DNA of 64,000 nucleotides from Pseudomonas quebecensis (GTDB lineage: Bacteria; Pseudomonadota; Gammaproteobacteria; Pseudomonadales; Pseudomonadaceae), in the NCBI RefSeq assembly GCF_026410085.1, contig NZ_CP112866.1, positions 4,277,001-4,341,000 of the forward strand, read 5' to 3'. Below, in pieces: positions 31,054 to 40,586 of this stretch. Under the pieces are notes generated by a model. It did no database searches, was not told where the DNA came from, and worked only from the letters and a program-made list of their open reading frames with translations. The translations under genes were made by a program, and so were the position numbers. Position 1 is the stretch's first letter; each line of letters opens with the position of its first letter.

Positions 31054-32142
31054 ATTTTCGGATTAACCGCCCTCTCCCCCTGGAGCCTGCTCGAACTGAC
31101 CAGCGGCCTGGTGTTGCTGATCCTTGGCGCCGAAATCCTGGTGCGCGCCGCCGTGCGCCTGGCGGCGAGCCTCAAGGTACGGCCATTGATCATCGGCTTG
31201 ACCATCGTGGCCTTCGGCAGCAGCGCGCCGCAGATGACGGTCAGCCTGCAGGCCACCCTGGCCGGCAATACCGACATTGCCGTGGGCAGTGTGATCGGCA
31301 GCAGCATCTTCAACATCCTGGTGACCCTGGGCCTTTCTGCGCTGATCATCCCCCTGCGGGTGTCGCGCCAACTGGTACGCCTGGATATTCCGGTGATGAT
31401 CCTCGCCGGGCTGCTGGTGTTCACCCTGGCCGCCAATGAAGAACTCACGCCGCTCGATGGCGTGTTGCTGCTGGTGGCCCTGAGCGCCTATCTCGGCGTG
31501 CTGCATTATCAGACCCGACACTCACGGCGCCCGCGCACGCTCGACACCGTGGCACGGGCGCCGTGGCTGAGCAGTGTGCTGCTGATGTTCGGCGGGCTGC
31601 TGATCCTGGTACTGGCCGGCCACCTGCTGCTGGGTGCGGCAGTGGATGTGGCGGGCGACCTGGGCCTGTCGGAACGCATTATCGGCCTGACACTGATCGG
31701 CGTCGGCACCTCGCTGCCGTGCATGGCCACCTCCCTGATCGCCGCCCTGCGCGGCCAGCGGGAAATTGCCGTAGGCAACGTGATCGGCAGCAACCTGTTC
31801 AACCTGCTGGGCGTGCTGGGCCTTACCGCCGTGCTCGCGCCGTCGCCGCTGTCGGTGTCGCCCAATGCGCTGGATTTTGATTTGCCGGTGATGCTGGGCG
31901 TGGTGGTGCTGTGCCTGCCGGTGTTCTATACCGGCTACCGCGTGACCCGTGCCGAAGGTTTGGTGCTGCTGGGCTTGTACCTGGCGTATGGGCTGCATGT
32001 GATGTCGTTCACCACCGGCATGCCCCTGGCCAACAAACTTGAACACTTGATGGTGTATTACATCCTGCCAGTGCTGGTGGCTTTCCTGTTGTTCAGCACG
32101 CTGCGAGCCTGGCGCCGCCAACACAAGAGGGAATCGTCATGA
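31054..32142 (+). CDS. Calcium/sodium antiporter (CaCA family, YrbG-like); probable non-ATG start
   Basis: Membrane exchanger with ten or so spans and the two alpha repeats of the family: VAFGSSAPQMTVSL with GSVIGSSIFNILVTLG, and IGVGTSLPCMATSLIA with GNVIGSNLFNLLGVLG. No ATG opens the frame. ATT at 31054 lies 8 bases after AAAGGAG and gives 362 residues with a complete first helix. CTG at 31048 is too close to that site, and GTG at 31111 would cut helix 1 and has no Shine-Dalgarno sequence. The stop overlaps the next gene by four bases (ATGA). Confidence 0.87.
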   Translation: MFGLTALSPWSLLELTSGLVLLILGAEILVRAAVRLAASLKVRPLIIGLTIVAFGSSAPQMTVSLQATLAGNTDIAVGSVIGSSIFNILVTLGLSALIIPLRVSRQLVRLDIPVMILAGLLVFTLAANEELTPLDGVLLLVALSAYLGVLHYQTRHSRRPRTLDTVARAPWLSSVLLMFGGLLILVLAGHLLLGAAVDVAGDLGLSERIIGLTLIGVGTSLPCMATSLIAALRGQREIAVGNVIGSNLFNLLGVLGLTAVLAPSPLSVSPNALDFDLPVMLGVVVLCLPVFYTGYRVTRAEGLVLLGLYLAYGLHVMSFTTGMPLANKLEHLMVYYILPVLVAFLLFSTLRAWRRQHKRESS

Positions 32143-32519
32143 CCGAGCAGAAAACACCCGGGGTTGAGATGCGTCGCCAGGTGATGGGCGACGCGTTTGT
32201 CGACCGCGCACTGGGCAATGCCACGGACTTCACCCAGCCGCTGCAGGACTTCGTCAACGAGCACGCCTGGGGCAGTGTGTGGAACCGCGACGGGCTGCCG
32301 CTCAAGACCCGCAGCCTGATCACTCTCGCCGCCCTGACCGCGCTCAAGTGCCCGCAGGAACTCAAGGGCCATGTGCGCGGCGCGCTGAACAATGGCTGTA
32401 CCGTGGAAGAGATTCGCGAGGCGCTGCTGCATTGTGCGGTGTACGCCGGGGTACCGGCCGCCATCGATGCGTTTCGGGCAGCGCAGGAAGTGATCGACAG
32501 CTACCAGCAGGACGCCTAG
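32139..32519 (+). CDS. Carboxymuconolactone decarboxylase-family protein
   Basis: 126 residues of the CMD/AhpD-like helical fold: SVWNRDGLPLKTRSLITLAALTAL, then GHVRGALNNGCTVEEIREALLHCAVYAGVPAAIDAF. It has one Cys in the LKCPQELKGH segment and not a CxxC pair, so it is closer to gamma-CMD than to the AhpD peroxidase. It overlaps the antiporter gene by four bases. There are no protocatechuate genes nearby, so the substrate cannot be inferred. Confidence 0.88.
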   Translation: MTEQKTPGVEMRRQVMGDAFVDRALGNATDFTQPLQDFVNEHAWGSVWNRDGLPLKTRSLITLAALTALKCPQELKGHVRGALNNGCTVEEIREALLHCAVYAGVPAAIDAFRAAQEVIDSYQQDA

Positions 32520-33457
32520 ATCCAGCCCCCGGCCTGCAACACAAAGATCCCGATATTCGTGGTCACCGCCGCCATCAGCGTGGTGATCACAATAATCGCC
32601 GCCGCCAGTTCATGATTGCCCTCGGCCGCGCGAGCCATCACAAAACTGGCAGCCGCCGTCGGCGCACCGAAGTACAAGAACAAAATCCCCAGTTCCGCCC
32701 CGCGAAAGCCCAGCAGCCAAGCGCCCAGGGTGGCGAGCAGCGGCAGCCAGATCATCTTCATCAGGCTCGCACTCAAGGCCATGCTGCCGCTTTTGCGCAG
32801 CGCCGCCAGGGACAAGGTACCGCCGATGCAGATCAGCGCCAGCGGCAAGGTCGTGTCGGCCAGATACTGGGCGGATTTTTCCAGCCAGCCCGGCAGACCG
32901 ATCTGAAAGTACGCGAACGGCGCGGCGGCAATCACGCTGATGATCAGCGGGTTGGCGATCACGCTTTTGAAGATGCTCCACGGGTCGGACTTGATCACCG
33001 GGCTGTACACCGCCAGCACGATGGTCGACAGGGTGTTGTAGAACAGGATCACCAGCGCCGCGAGGATCGCACCGAGGGAGATGCCGTAGTCGCCATACAT
33101 GCTGGCGGCCAACGCCAGACCGATCACCCCGTTATTACCGCGAAACGCGCCTTGGGTATAGATGCCACGGTCTTCTTTGCGGCAACGAAAGATGGCCCAG
33201 GCCCAGGCCAGCGCAAAGCTCACCAGCGTGGCCACGGAAAAGTAGATCAGCAGGCCCGGCTTGAGCGCCGAATGCAGGTCGGCGTGCAGGATGCCGAGGA
33301 ACAGCAACGCCGGCATGGTGACGTTGAACACCAGGGACGATGCGGTGTGGATAAAGTTGTCGTTGATCCAGTTGATGCGCTTGAGCAGCACACCCAGAAA
33401 CAGCATGGCAAACACCGGCGCGGTGATCGTGAGGGTAGTGAGAAAGATAGCCAGCAT
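32516..33457 (-). CDS. AEC-family (auxin efflux carrier-like) transporter
   Basis: 313 residues with about ten membrane spans in two five-helix bundles. The conserved N-terminal FLGVLLKRINWINDNFIHTASSLVFNVTMPALLF and the C-terminal bundle with LICIGGTLSLAALRKSG and LGAWLLGFRGAELGILFLYFGAPTAAASFVMA are typical. Bacterial members export or import organic acids such as malate. It is convergent with the CMD gene, the two stops overlapping by four bases. Whether it serves the neighbouring sugar-acid operon is unknown; a REP doublet separates them. Confidence 0.88.
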   Translation of the reverse strand: MLAIFLTTLTITAPVFAMLFLGVLLKRINWINDNFIHTASSLVFNVTMPALLFLGILHADLHSALKPGLLIYFSVATLVSFALAWAWAIFRCRKEDRGIYTQGAFRGNNGVIGLALAASMYGDYGISLGAILAALVILFYNTLSTIVLAVYSPVIKSDPWSIFKSVIANPLIISVIAAAPFAYFQIGLPGWLEKSAQYLADTTLPLALICIGGTLSLAALRKSGSMALSASLMKMIWLPLLATLGAWLLGFRGAELGILFLYFGAPTAAASFVMARAAEGNHELAAAIIVITTLMAAVTTNIGIFVLQAGGWI

Positions 33458-33533
33458 GCCGGGGAGAACCTTGGTGAGCGTCGTTAGGTGGCTAATGATA
33501 AGCCATGCAGCTCAGCGGTGCCTGTTAGACCGC

Positions 33534-33605
33534 AATCGGGGGCAAGCCCCCTCCCACAGTTTGAATTGTGAATACCTTCAAGTGTGGGAGGGGGCTTGCC
33601 CCGAT
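33534..33605. repeat. REP doublet (REPIN) between garD and the AEC transporter
   Basis: Inverted pair of near-perfect REP palindromes: ATCGGGGGCAAGCCCCCTCC near 33535-33554 and its complement near 33581-33604, joined by a short AT-richer spacer. It lies directly after garD (minus), so it could form the 3' end of that transcript. Confidence 0.9.
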
Positions 33606-33620
33606 GCAGACGCCTCGATC

Positions 33621-35174
33621 TCAGGTGATCGGCGCCGGGTTGAACAAGGTAATGTCGTTGTGCAGCTTGTGATGCTCCGCCCACGTTTTCTTCTTGCCGC
33701 TGGCCACGTCCAGGTAGAAGTGAAACAACTCCCAGCCCAACTCCTCGATACTCGCGCGCCCGGTGGCGATGCGCCCGGCGTCGATGTCGATGAGGTCCGG
33801 CCAGCGTTGCGCCAGTTCCGTACGGGTCGAGACCTTCACCACCGGCGCCATCGCCAGCCCATAAGGCGTGCCACGACCGGTGGTAAATACATGCAGGTTC
33901 ATCCCCGCCGCCAGTTGCAACGTACCGCACACAAAATCGCTGGCCGGGGTGGCGCAGAAAATCAGGCCCTTGCCCTTGAAGCGCTCGCCAGGGCCCAGCA
34001 CGCCGTTGATCGCGCTGCTGCCGGACTTGACGATGGAGCCCAACGACTTCTCGACAATGTTCGACAACCCGCCCTTCTTGTTGCCCGGCGTGGTGTTGGC
34101 ACTGCGGTCCGCTTCGCCCTTGGCGAGGTAACGGTCGTACCAGTCCATTTCTCTGACCAACTCTTCGGCCACTTCCTTCGTCTGTGCGCGAGAGGTCAGC
34201 AGGTAGATGGCATCGCGCACTTCGGTGACTTCGGAAAACATTACCGTCGCGCCCGCCCGCAGCAGCAAATCCGAGGCGTAGCCCAGTGCCGGGTTGGCGG
34301 TGATGCCGGAAAACGCATCGCTGCCGCCGCATTGCATGCCCAGGATCAGCTCGGACGCCGGCACGGTTTCCCGGCGGCGCTGGTCGAGCTTCTTCAAGCG
34401 CACTTCGGCCAGTTCCATGATCTGCTCGATCATCTCGGTGAAGCCGTGGCTGGAGTCCTGCAGCCGATACAGCCACGGCTCGCTCAAATCGACGGAACTG
34501 TCGTTGTCGTGCATCACCTGGCCGGCCTGCAGTTTCTCGCAGCCCAGGCTGATCACCAGGGCTTCGCCCCCCAGGTTAGGGTTGCGCGCCAGGTTGCGCA
34601 CGGTACGGATCGGAATGTAGGCATCCGTCGCGGTGATCGCCACCCCGCAGCCATAACTGTGAGTCAGCGCCACCACGTCATCGACGTTGGGGTACTTGGG
34701 CAGCAACTCCTCCTTGATGCGCTTGACCGCGTGGTCCAGCACCCCGGTTACACACTGCACCGTGGTGGTGATGCCCAGGATATTGCGCGTGCCGACAGTG
34801 CCGTCGGCATTGCGGTAGCCCTCGAACGTGTAGCCCTCCAGCGGCGCCTGGCCCTCGGGCACCTCGGTGGACAGCGGCAAGCTGTCCAGCGGTGGCGCGG
34901 TAGGCATGCGCAGTTGATCTTCCTGGACCCAACTGCCACGCGGAATCGGCGCCAGGGCGTAACCGATGGTCTGTCCGTAGCGAATAATCTGACCGCCTTC
35001 GGGGATATCCTCCAGGGTCACTTTATGGCTCTGGGGGATGAAATCCACGGTCACCAGGCCGTCCGGGAACTCGGTCCCGGCCGGTACACCCTGGTCGTTG
35101 ACCACGATCACTACGTTGTCGCGCTCGTGCAGGCGAATGGAGCGCGGCGAGTCGGCATGTTCAATCAACTGCAT
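33621..35174 (-). CDS. garD: GarD, galactarate dehydratase (UxaA family)
   Basis: Dehydrates galactarate to 5-keto-4-deoxyglucarate. I chose the ATG at 35174 ([10 protein letters not shown]), giving 517 residues; a GTG directly before it is less likely. An N-terminal SAF domain (about 10-80) precedes the UxaA-type catalytic part ([16 protein letters not shown]-like [34 protein letters not shown]). Neighbours encode the permease and the next two enzymes of the same pathway. The length and context favour galactarate over altronate as substrate. Confidence 0.92.
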   Translation of the reverse strand: MQLIEHADSPRSIRLHERDNVVIVVNDQGVPAGTEFPDGLVTVDFIPQSHKVTLEDIPEGGQIIRYGQTIGYALAPIPRGSWVQEDQLRMPTAPPLDSLPLSTEVPEGQAPLEGYTFEGYRNADGTVGTRNILGITTTVQCVTGVLDHAVKRIKEELLPKYPNVDDVVALTHSYGCGVAITATDAYIPIRTVRNLARNPNLGGEALVISLGCEKLQAGQVMHDNDSSVDLSEPWLYRLQDSSHGFTEMIEQIMELAEVRLKKLDQRRRETVPASELILGMQCGGSDAFSGITANPALGYASDLLLRAGATVMFSEVTEVRDAIYLLTSRAQTKEVAEELVREMDWYDRYLAKGEADRSANTTPGNKKGGLSNIVEKSLGSIVKSGSSAINGVLGPGERFKGKGLIFCATPASDFVCGTLQLAAGMNLHVFTTGRGTPYGLAMAPVVKVSTRTELAQRWPDLIDIDAGRIATGRASIEELGWELFHFYLDVASGKKKTWAEHHKLHNDITLFNPAPIT

Positions 35175-35185
35175 CACAGGGCCTC

Positions 35186-36550
35186 TCAGGAATGCGCTTC
35201 GGTTAGGTTGGTCAACTCAGGCCCTTTGCTTGGCGGCTCTTTGAGTACGACACGCTTGATCGGGCCGACGATCACCAGGTAGCTGAACACCGCCACCAGC
35301 GCGTTAGCGCCGACAAACACCAGGGCCCACTTGAACGAACCGGTGGTACTGATGATGTAGCCGATGACAATCGGTGTGGTGATCGACGCCAGGTTACCGA
35401 AGGTGTTGAACAGGCCGCCACTGAGACCGGCGATTTGTTTCGGCGAGGTGTCAGACACCACCGCCCAGCCCAGTGCGCCAACACCCTTGCCGAAGAAGGC
35501 CAAGGCCATGAAGCCCACCACCATCCATTCAACGTCAACATAGTTGCACGCGATGATGCTGCTGGAGACCAGCAGGCCGGCAATGATCGGCGCCTTGCGG
35601 GCGAAGGTCAGCGAGTGGCCTTTGCGCAGCAGGTAATCGGAAATCACCCCGCCGAGCACGCCGCCGATAAAGCCGCAGATCGCCGGCAACGAGGCGATGA
35701 AACCGGCCTTGAGGATGGTCATGCCACGGTCCTGCACCAGGTACACGGGGAACCAGGTCAGGAAGAAGTAGGTGATGCCATTGATGCAGTACTGGCCGAG
35801 GTACACGCCAAGCATCATGCGGTTGGTGAGCAACTGACGGATGTAATCCCACTTCGGCCCGTCGGTTTTCTTACCCTTGGCTTTGTCCTGGTCCATATCG
35901 ACCATCGCGCCATTGGCGGCGATGTGATTGAGCTCGGCCTCATTGATCATCGGGTGCTGACGCGGGCTGTGGATCACTTTCAGCCAGATCAGCGAGAACA
36001 CGATACCGATCGCGCCCATTACGATGAACACGTGCTGCCAGCCGAAGCGGTAGACGATCCATCCCATCAGCGGCGCGAACAGCACCGTGGCGAAGTACTG
36101 CGCCGAGTTGAAGATCGCCGAAGCCGTGCCGCGCTCTGCGGTCGGGAACCAGGCGGCCACGATCCGCGCGTTCCCCGGAAAGGACGGCGCTTCGGCCAGG
36201 CCTACCAGGAAGCGCAGCATAAACAGCGCGACCACGGCGGTGGAGACACCGAACTCACCGACATAGCCTTGCAGCACGGTGAACAGAGACCAGGTGAAGA
36301 TGCTCAGGGCATAGACTTTTTTCGAGCCGAACCGGTCCAGCAGCCAGCCACCGGGGATTTGCCCGGCCACATAGGCCCAACCGAATGCAGAGAAGATATA
36401 ACCGAGGGTGACCGCGTCGATGCCGAGGTCTTTTTGCAGGCTGGAGCCCGCGATGGCGATGGTGGCCCGGTCGGCGTAGTTGATCGTGGTCACCACAAAC
36501 AGCATGAGCAGGATCAAATAGCGGACGTGGGTCGGCTTGGTCGCATGCAT
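35186..36550 (-). CDS. MFS permease, galactarate/glucarate-type anion:cation symporter
   Basis: 454 residues, twelve membrane spans, of the ACS subfamily (GudP/GarP/ExuT). The first-helix motif [22 protein letters not shown] and the [12 protein letters not shown] loop are characteristic of hexarate transporters. It lies 11 bases upstream of garD and downstream of the semialdehyde dehydrogenase. Uptake of galactarate or glucarate is inferred from family and operon. Confidence 0.92.
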   Translation of the reverse strand: MHATKPTHVRYLILLMLFVVTTINYADRATIAIAGSSLQKDLGIDAVTLGYIFSAFGWAYVAGQIPGGWLLDRFGSKKVYALSIFTWSLFTVLQGYVGEFGVSTAVVALFMLRFLVGLAEAPSFPGNARIVAAWFPTAERGTASAIFNSAQYFATVLFAPLMGWIVYRFGWQHVFIVMGAIGIVFSLIWLKVIHSPRQHPMINEAELNHIAANGAMVDMDQDKAKGKKTDGPKWDYIRQLLTNRMMLGVYLGQYCINGITYFFLTWFPVYLVQDRGMTILKAGFIASLPAICGFIGGVLGGVISDYLLRKGHSLTFARKAPIIAGLLVSSSIIACNYVDVEWMVVGFMALAFFGKGVGALGWAVVSDTSPKQIAGLSGGLFNTFGNLASITTPIVIGYIISTTGSFKWALVFVGANALVAVFSYLVIVGPIKRVVLKEPPSKGPELTNLTEAHS

Positions 36551-36648
36551 GTAGAAGTACTCCCACTAATTATTTTTTTTGCGGGTAATGGTTTTCTGTT
36601 TTTGTCGTGGGGTCCGGCACGCATCCGGCACCCACTGGGTGTTGCGTA

Positions 36649-38094
36649 TTACGAACCGATGTAGCTGGTTTTCACCACGGTGTAGAACTCTTGCGCATAG
36701 CGACCCTGCTCACGCGAACCATAGGATGAGCCCTTACGGCCACCGAACGGCACGTGGTAATCCACGCCGGCGGTCGGCAGATTGACCATCACCATCCCGG
36801 CCTGGGAGTGACGCTTGAAGTGGTTGGCATACTTGAGCGACGTGGTGGCGATACCGGCCGACAAGCCGAACTCGGTGTCGTTGGCCATGGCCAGCGCCGC
36901 CTCGTAGTCGGCTACGCGCACCACGTTGGCCACCGGGCCGAAGATTTCTTCGCGGCTGATGCGCATGGACGCTTCGCTGTCGGCAAACAACGTCGGCGCC
37001 AGGAAGTAGCCCTCGGTGTCGCACGTCACCAGGGCGCCACCGCTGACCAGCCGCGCGCCTTCGCTCTGGCCGATATCGATGTACTTCATGTCCTGGTCCA
37101 GTTGGGCCTGGGACACGACGGGGCCGATATCGGTGCCGCTCTTGAGGGCGTGGCCGACCTTGATCGACTTCATGCGCTCGGCCATGGCCGCGACAAACTG
37201 GTCGTGGATGCCGGCGGTCACGATCAAACGGCTGGACGCCGTGCAACGCTGGCCCGTGGAATAGAACGCGCTCTGCACCGCCAGCTCCACCGCTTGCTTG
37301 AGGTCGGCGTCGTCGAGAATGATCTGCGGGTTCTTGCCGCCCATTTCCAGCTGCACTTTGGCCTGGCGCGACACACAGCTGACCGCGATCTGGCGACCCA
37401 CACCGACGGAACCGGTGAAGCTGATACCGTCGACTTTCGGGCTGTTGACCAGCACATCACCGACCACACGGCCGCTGCCCATCACCAGGTTGAACACACC
37501 GTCCGGGAAACCGGCGCGAGAGATGATTTCCGCCAATGCCCAGGCACAACCCGGCACCAGCTCGGCGGGCTTGATCACCACGCAATTGCCGTAGGCCAGG
37601 GCCGGCGCGATTTTCCACGCAGGAATGGCAATCGGGAAGTTCCACGGCGTAATCAGGCCAACCACACCGAGGGCTTCGCGGGTGACTTCGACGTTGACGC
37701 CCGGACGCACCGACGGCACGTAGTCGCCGGACAAGCGCAGGCATTCGCCAGCGAAAAACTTGAAGATATTACCGGCGCGGGTCACTTCACCGATGGCTTC
37801 GGGCAAGGTCTTGCCTTCTTCACGGGCCAGCAACGTGCCGAGCTCTTCACGGCGAGCGAGGATTTCGCTGCCGACTTTATCCAGTGCATCGTGACGTGCC
37901 TGGATACCCGAGGTGGACCAGGCCGGGAACGCGGCGCGGGCGGCGTCGATAGCGGCGTTGACTTGAGCGACATCAGCCTTGGCGTATTCGCCGATGACAT
38001 CGGACAACTCCGACGGGTTGATGTTGGTGCAGTAGTCAGCACCGGCCACCCACTGACCATTGATGTAGTTTTCAAAACGCTTGGATTGGGACAC
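36649..38094 (-). CDS. 2-oxoglutarate semialdehyde dehydrogenase (aldehyde dehydrogenase family)
   Basis: Oxidises 2,5-dioxopentanoate to 2-oxoglutarate with NAD(P)+, the last step of the non-phosphorylative sugar-acid route. 481 residues. The catalytic Cys is C284 in STGQRCTASSRL, the general base is Glu250 in LEMGGKNP, and the coenzyme motif is FTGSVGVG. The assignment to this substrate rests on the adjacent kdgD and garD; the sequence alone fits several ALDH subfamilies. Confidence 0.92.
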   Translation of the reverse strand: MSQSKRFENYINGQWVAGADYCTNINPSELSDVIGEYAKADVAQVNAAIDAARAAFPAWSTSGIQARHDALDKVGSEILARREELGTLLAREEGKTLPEAIGEVTRAGNIFKFFAGECLRLSGDYVPSVRPGVNVEVTREALGVVGLITPWNFPIAIPAWKIAPALAYGNCVVIKPAELVPGCAWALAEIISRAGFPDGVFNLVMGSGRVVGDVLVNSPKVDGISFTGSVGVGRQIAVSCVSRQAKVQLEMGGKNPQIILDDADLKQAVELAVQSAFYSTGQRCTASSRLIVTAGIHDQFVAAMAERMKSIKVGHALKSGTDIGPVVSQAQLDQDMKYIDIGQSEGARLVSGGALVTCDTEGYFLAPTLFADSEASMRISREEIFGPVANVVRVADYEAALAMANDTEFGLSAGIATTSLKYANHFKRHSQAGMVMVNLPTAGVDYHVPFGGRKGSSYGSREQGRYAQEFYTVVKTSYIGS

Positions 38095-38110
38095 GAATCT
38101 TCTCCTGACG

Positions 38111-38139
38111 CAAAAGGCCGCTGATTGCTCAGCGGCCTT
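38111..38139 (-). terminator. Terminator-like hairpin between kdgD and the dehydrogenase gene
   Basis: A perfect 11-bp stem (38114-38124 with 38129-38139), a TTGC loop, and TTTTG on the minus-strand exit. It sits inside the operon, so it probably gives partial termination and more kdgD product than downstream products, or acts as an mRNA 3' stop for processing. Confidence 0.65.
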
Positions 38140-38148
38140 GTAAATGTC

Positions 38149-39060
38149 TTATTGCGGGCCTTGCTTATCGATCAGCGCGGCCAGGGCTTCGTATTCTTCC
38201 GGCAACAGATCGGTCAGCGGCGTGCGCACCGGGCCTGCGTCGTAACCGGCGATTTTTGCACCGGCCTTGACGATGCTCACGGCATAACCGGCTTTGCGGT
38301 TACGAATGTCCAGGTAAGGCAGGAAGAAGTTGTCGATGATCTTGCCGACGGTGGCGTGATCATCCCTGGCAATCGCGTGGTAGAAGTCCATCGCGGTTTT
38401 CGGGATGAAGTTGAACACCGCCGAGGAGTACACCGGCACGCCCAGGGCCTTGTAGGCCGCGGCGTAGACTTCTGCAGTCGGCAGGCCGCCAAGGTAGCTG
38501 AAACGATCACCGAGGCGGCGACGGATCGACACCATCAGCTCGATGTCGCCCAGACCGTCCTTGTAGCCAATGAGGTTCGGGCAGCGCTCAGCCAGGCGTT
38601 CCAGCAGCGGCGCCGTCAGGCGGCAGACGTTGCGGTTATAGACCACCACGCCGATCTTGACCGATTTGCACACCGCTTCAACGTGGGCGGCAACCCCGTC
38701 CTGGCTGGCTTCGGTGAGGTAGTGCGGCAGCAGCAGCAGGCCTTTGGCGCCCAGACGTTCGGCTTCCTGCGCATATTCGATAGCCTGGCGCGTCGAACCG
38801 CCGACACCCGCGAGGATCGGCACGCTGGTGGCGCAGGTATCAACGGCAGTCTTGATCACTTGAGAATATTCGCTGGCGGCCAGGGAGAAAAACTCACCGG
38901 TGCCGCCTGCGGCGAACAAGGCTGTAGCGCCGTAAGGGGCCAGCCATTCCAGGCGTTTGATGTAACCCGCCTGGTGGAAATCGCCCTGGGCGTTGAAATC
39001 GGTCACGGGGAAAGACAGCAGACCGTGAGAGAGGATGGACTTCAGTTCTTGTGGATTCAT
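38149..39060 (-). CDS. kdgD: KdgD, 5-dehydro-4-deoxyglucarate dehydratase
   Basis: Decarboxylating dehydratase that turns 5-keto-4-deoxyglucarate into 2-oxoglutarate semialdehyde. 303 residues, DapA-like TIM barrel. The Schiff-base Lys is K167 in [10 protein letters not shown], the catalytic Tyr is Y141 in VVYNRN, and the substrate loop is [11 protein letters not shown]. It is first in the operon, and its promoter region carries the candidate operator at 39120-39137. Confidence 0.94.
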   Translation of the reverse strand: MNPQELKSILSHGLLSFPVTDFNAQGDFHQAGYIKRLEWLAPYGATALFAAGGTGEFFSLAASEYSQVIKTAVDTCATSVPILAGVGGSTRQAIEYAQEAERLGAKGLLLLPHYLTEASQDGVAAHVEAVCKSVKIGVVVYNRNVCRLTAPLLERLAERCPNLIGYKDGLGDIELMVSIRRRLGDRFSYLGGLPTAEVYAAAYKALGVPVYSSAVFNFIPKTAMDFYHAIARDDHATVGKIIDNFFLPYLDIRNRKAGYAVSIVKAGAKIAGYDAGPVRTPLTDLLPEEYEALAALIDKQGPQ

Positions 39061-39119
39061 TATTCGAACACCCTGGGTAAAGACTTTCTGTCGAAAGATT
39101 GTTGTTGGTTTTGATGATG

Positions 39120-39137
39120 TCGTACGTCATCGTACAA
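39120..39137. promoter_or_regulatory. Candidate GntR-type operator in the kdgD promoter
   Basis: GTACG (39122-39126) and CGTAC (39131-39135) form an inverted repeat with a 4-base spacer. On the minus strand the site reads TTGTACGATGACGTACGA and lies just downstream of a possible -10 (TATAGT, 39142-39137), where a bound repressor would block initiation. The same TTGTACGATNAC core occurs upstream of the GntR gene at 42024. Confidence 0.5.
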
Positions 39138-39238
39138 CTATAAAAGTATTCGTCAACTGCAATTCATCGACCGTTGCGTTGCGCCATGTTTATACGAGGC
39201 TCCTTGACGTAGGACATTTATCCTCTAAGCTCGCATTT

Positions 39239-39256
39239 GCTGTATATGCATACAGC
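39239..39256. repeat. 7-bp inverted repeat upstream of the PLC-like gene
   Basis: GCTGTAT (39239-39245) and ATACAGC (39250-39256) with spacer ATGC, 39 bases before the ATG at 39295. It resembles an operator. A TTGACG at 39204 is a possible -35, but the matching -10 is poor. Confidence 0.4.
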
Positions 39257-39294
39257 ATAAAGGGAAGATTCCTACGACATAGCAAGGAGCTAAC

Positions 39295-40449
39295 ATGTCC
39301 GGTTCTACACTCGCGGCACCCGAAAAAAAATCACCCCTGCTGCGCTTCGAAGGTGGGGAACACACCGCCATCGGCGATGACACACTGTTGCGCTTCGCCA
39401 AAGACGCGGCGGCAATTCCCGCACGCCAAGTCCTGCTGCACCTGCCCAACGGGCTCGCCCTGACCTACGGCCAAGTGATCGCCCTGGGTGGCGATTTCTA
39501 TGGCATCCCCGGCCATCCCATCAGCGATGGCGCCTCCCCCGCCGAACGGGTGCAACGATTTACGGCCGCCTTCAATTCCCTGGCAGTGCTGCCGGCCTCA
39601 CGGGAAGAAGCCGGCAAGATCCTCGCGGTGATGCAAAAGGAGATCAACGCGGTCAACCAGGCCATCAAGGACGGCAAACAGCCCCATGACGCGTATGACG
39701 CCCTGGGGGATAGCTTGTCCGAGGAATGGAACCGCATCACCGGTGGCGGCAGCGCGGTGTCGGCGCTGATTCCGCTGGGTCGCTACCTCAAGCTGGCGGC
39801 GGACAATGCCGACCATTTCGGCGAATGGGCACTGTCGGCCTACCTCGCCGGGCATACCGCAGCGCTGCAACAAGCCGTGGTGGCCCATCAAACCGGCACC
39901 GATCAGGCGCTGGAACTGGCCTACGCCATGAACAGTTTTGCCGATCACTTTTTGACCGATCTGTTTTCCGCCGGCCACCTGCGCGTCCCGCGCAAGCAAC
40001 TGGCCGCCGTGGTCACACCTGGCGATCTCGGTTCGCTGATCAGCCGTTTCATGCATGACGAAGACAGTAAATTCGGACTCAAGGTGCGCAACGCCATGGG
40101 CGACGAATGGCACGCCTACGGGGACAAACGCTACTTCGATGACATCGACGCGGCCAATCGGGTCCAGGTCAAGCGCGCGGTGCAAGCCTCGGCGGACGAG
40201 ATCTTCGAGACGTTTATCAGCGGCACCGCGCCCTCCCCGGCCACTTTCAAGGCGCCGCTGTACGTGCCGGACCTGAACGCCGCGCAGAATCCGGCGAACA
40301 ACTTTTCACCGTTGTTCAAGATGGAAGGCGACAAGGTGGCGAGGCGCAAGGACGTGAATGACCTGAACGACAAGCATTGGACGAATGACTGGTGGGGATG
40401 GAGTACGTATTTGTTGCTCAAGGACTACACGCCGAATGCTCCGGCTTGA
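39295..40449 (+). CDS. Zinc-dependent phospholipase C / P1-nuclease-like protein
   Basis: 384 residues behind AAGGAG. No signal peptide or membrane segment is visible. The helical part contains His and Asp spacing like the trinuclear zinc enzymes of the PLC/P1 nuclease fold: ADNADHFGEW (H174), AGHTAAL (H187), FADHFLTDLFSAGH (D217, H218, D222, H228), and MHDEDSKFGLKVRNAMGDEWHAYGD (H254, H273). The pattern resembles the zinc phospholipase C described from P. fluorescens. Phospholipase activity is an inference from pattern only. The gene is opposite in strand to the galactarate operon and separates it from its likely regulator. Confidence 0.65.
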   Translation: MSGSTLAAPEKKSPLLRFEGGEHTAIGDDTLLRFAKDAAAIPARQVLLHLPNGLALTYGQVIALGGDFYGIPGHPISDGASPAERVQRFTAAFNSLAVLPASREEAGKILAVMQKEINAVNQAIKDGKQPHDAYDALGDSLSEEWNRITGGGSAVSALIPLGRYLKLAADNADHFGEWALSAYLAGHTAALQQAVVAHQTGTDQALELAYAMNSFADHFLTDLFSAGHLRVPRKQLAAVVTPGDLGSLISRFMHDEDSKFGLKVRNAMGDEWHAYGDKRYFDDIDAANRVQVKRAVQASADEIFETFISGTAPSPATFKAPLYVPDLNAAQNPANNFSPLFKMEGDKVARRKDVNDLNDKHWTNDWWGWSTYLLLKDYTPNAPA

Positions 40450-40515
40450 AGAATGCCGTTTGTCGAAACTGTGATTTTTAACAGTTACGTGGGATCAAGA
40501 CGAGGGGGATAACAC

Positions 40516-40555
40516 GCCTCAAGGGCAGTGCAAGCAGCTCTTGAGGCAAATTTTT
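40516..40555 (+). terminator. Rho-independent terminator after the PLC-like gene
   Basis: GCCTCAAG (40516-40523) pairs with CTTGAGGC (40540-40547) and is followed by AAATTTTT. The PLC-like gene is therefore probably monocistronic, and the next gene needs its own promoter or read-through. Confidence 0.75.
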
Positions 40556-40586
40556 ACAACCACCCCGATACCAAGGAGAACCCAAC

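Noticed and set aside
33261..35282. 673-codon plus-strand frame over garD and the AEC gene
   Set aside because: It crosses two unrelated minus-strand genes and a REP doublet, lacks a ribosome-binding site, and has shadow-like composition.
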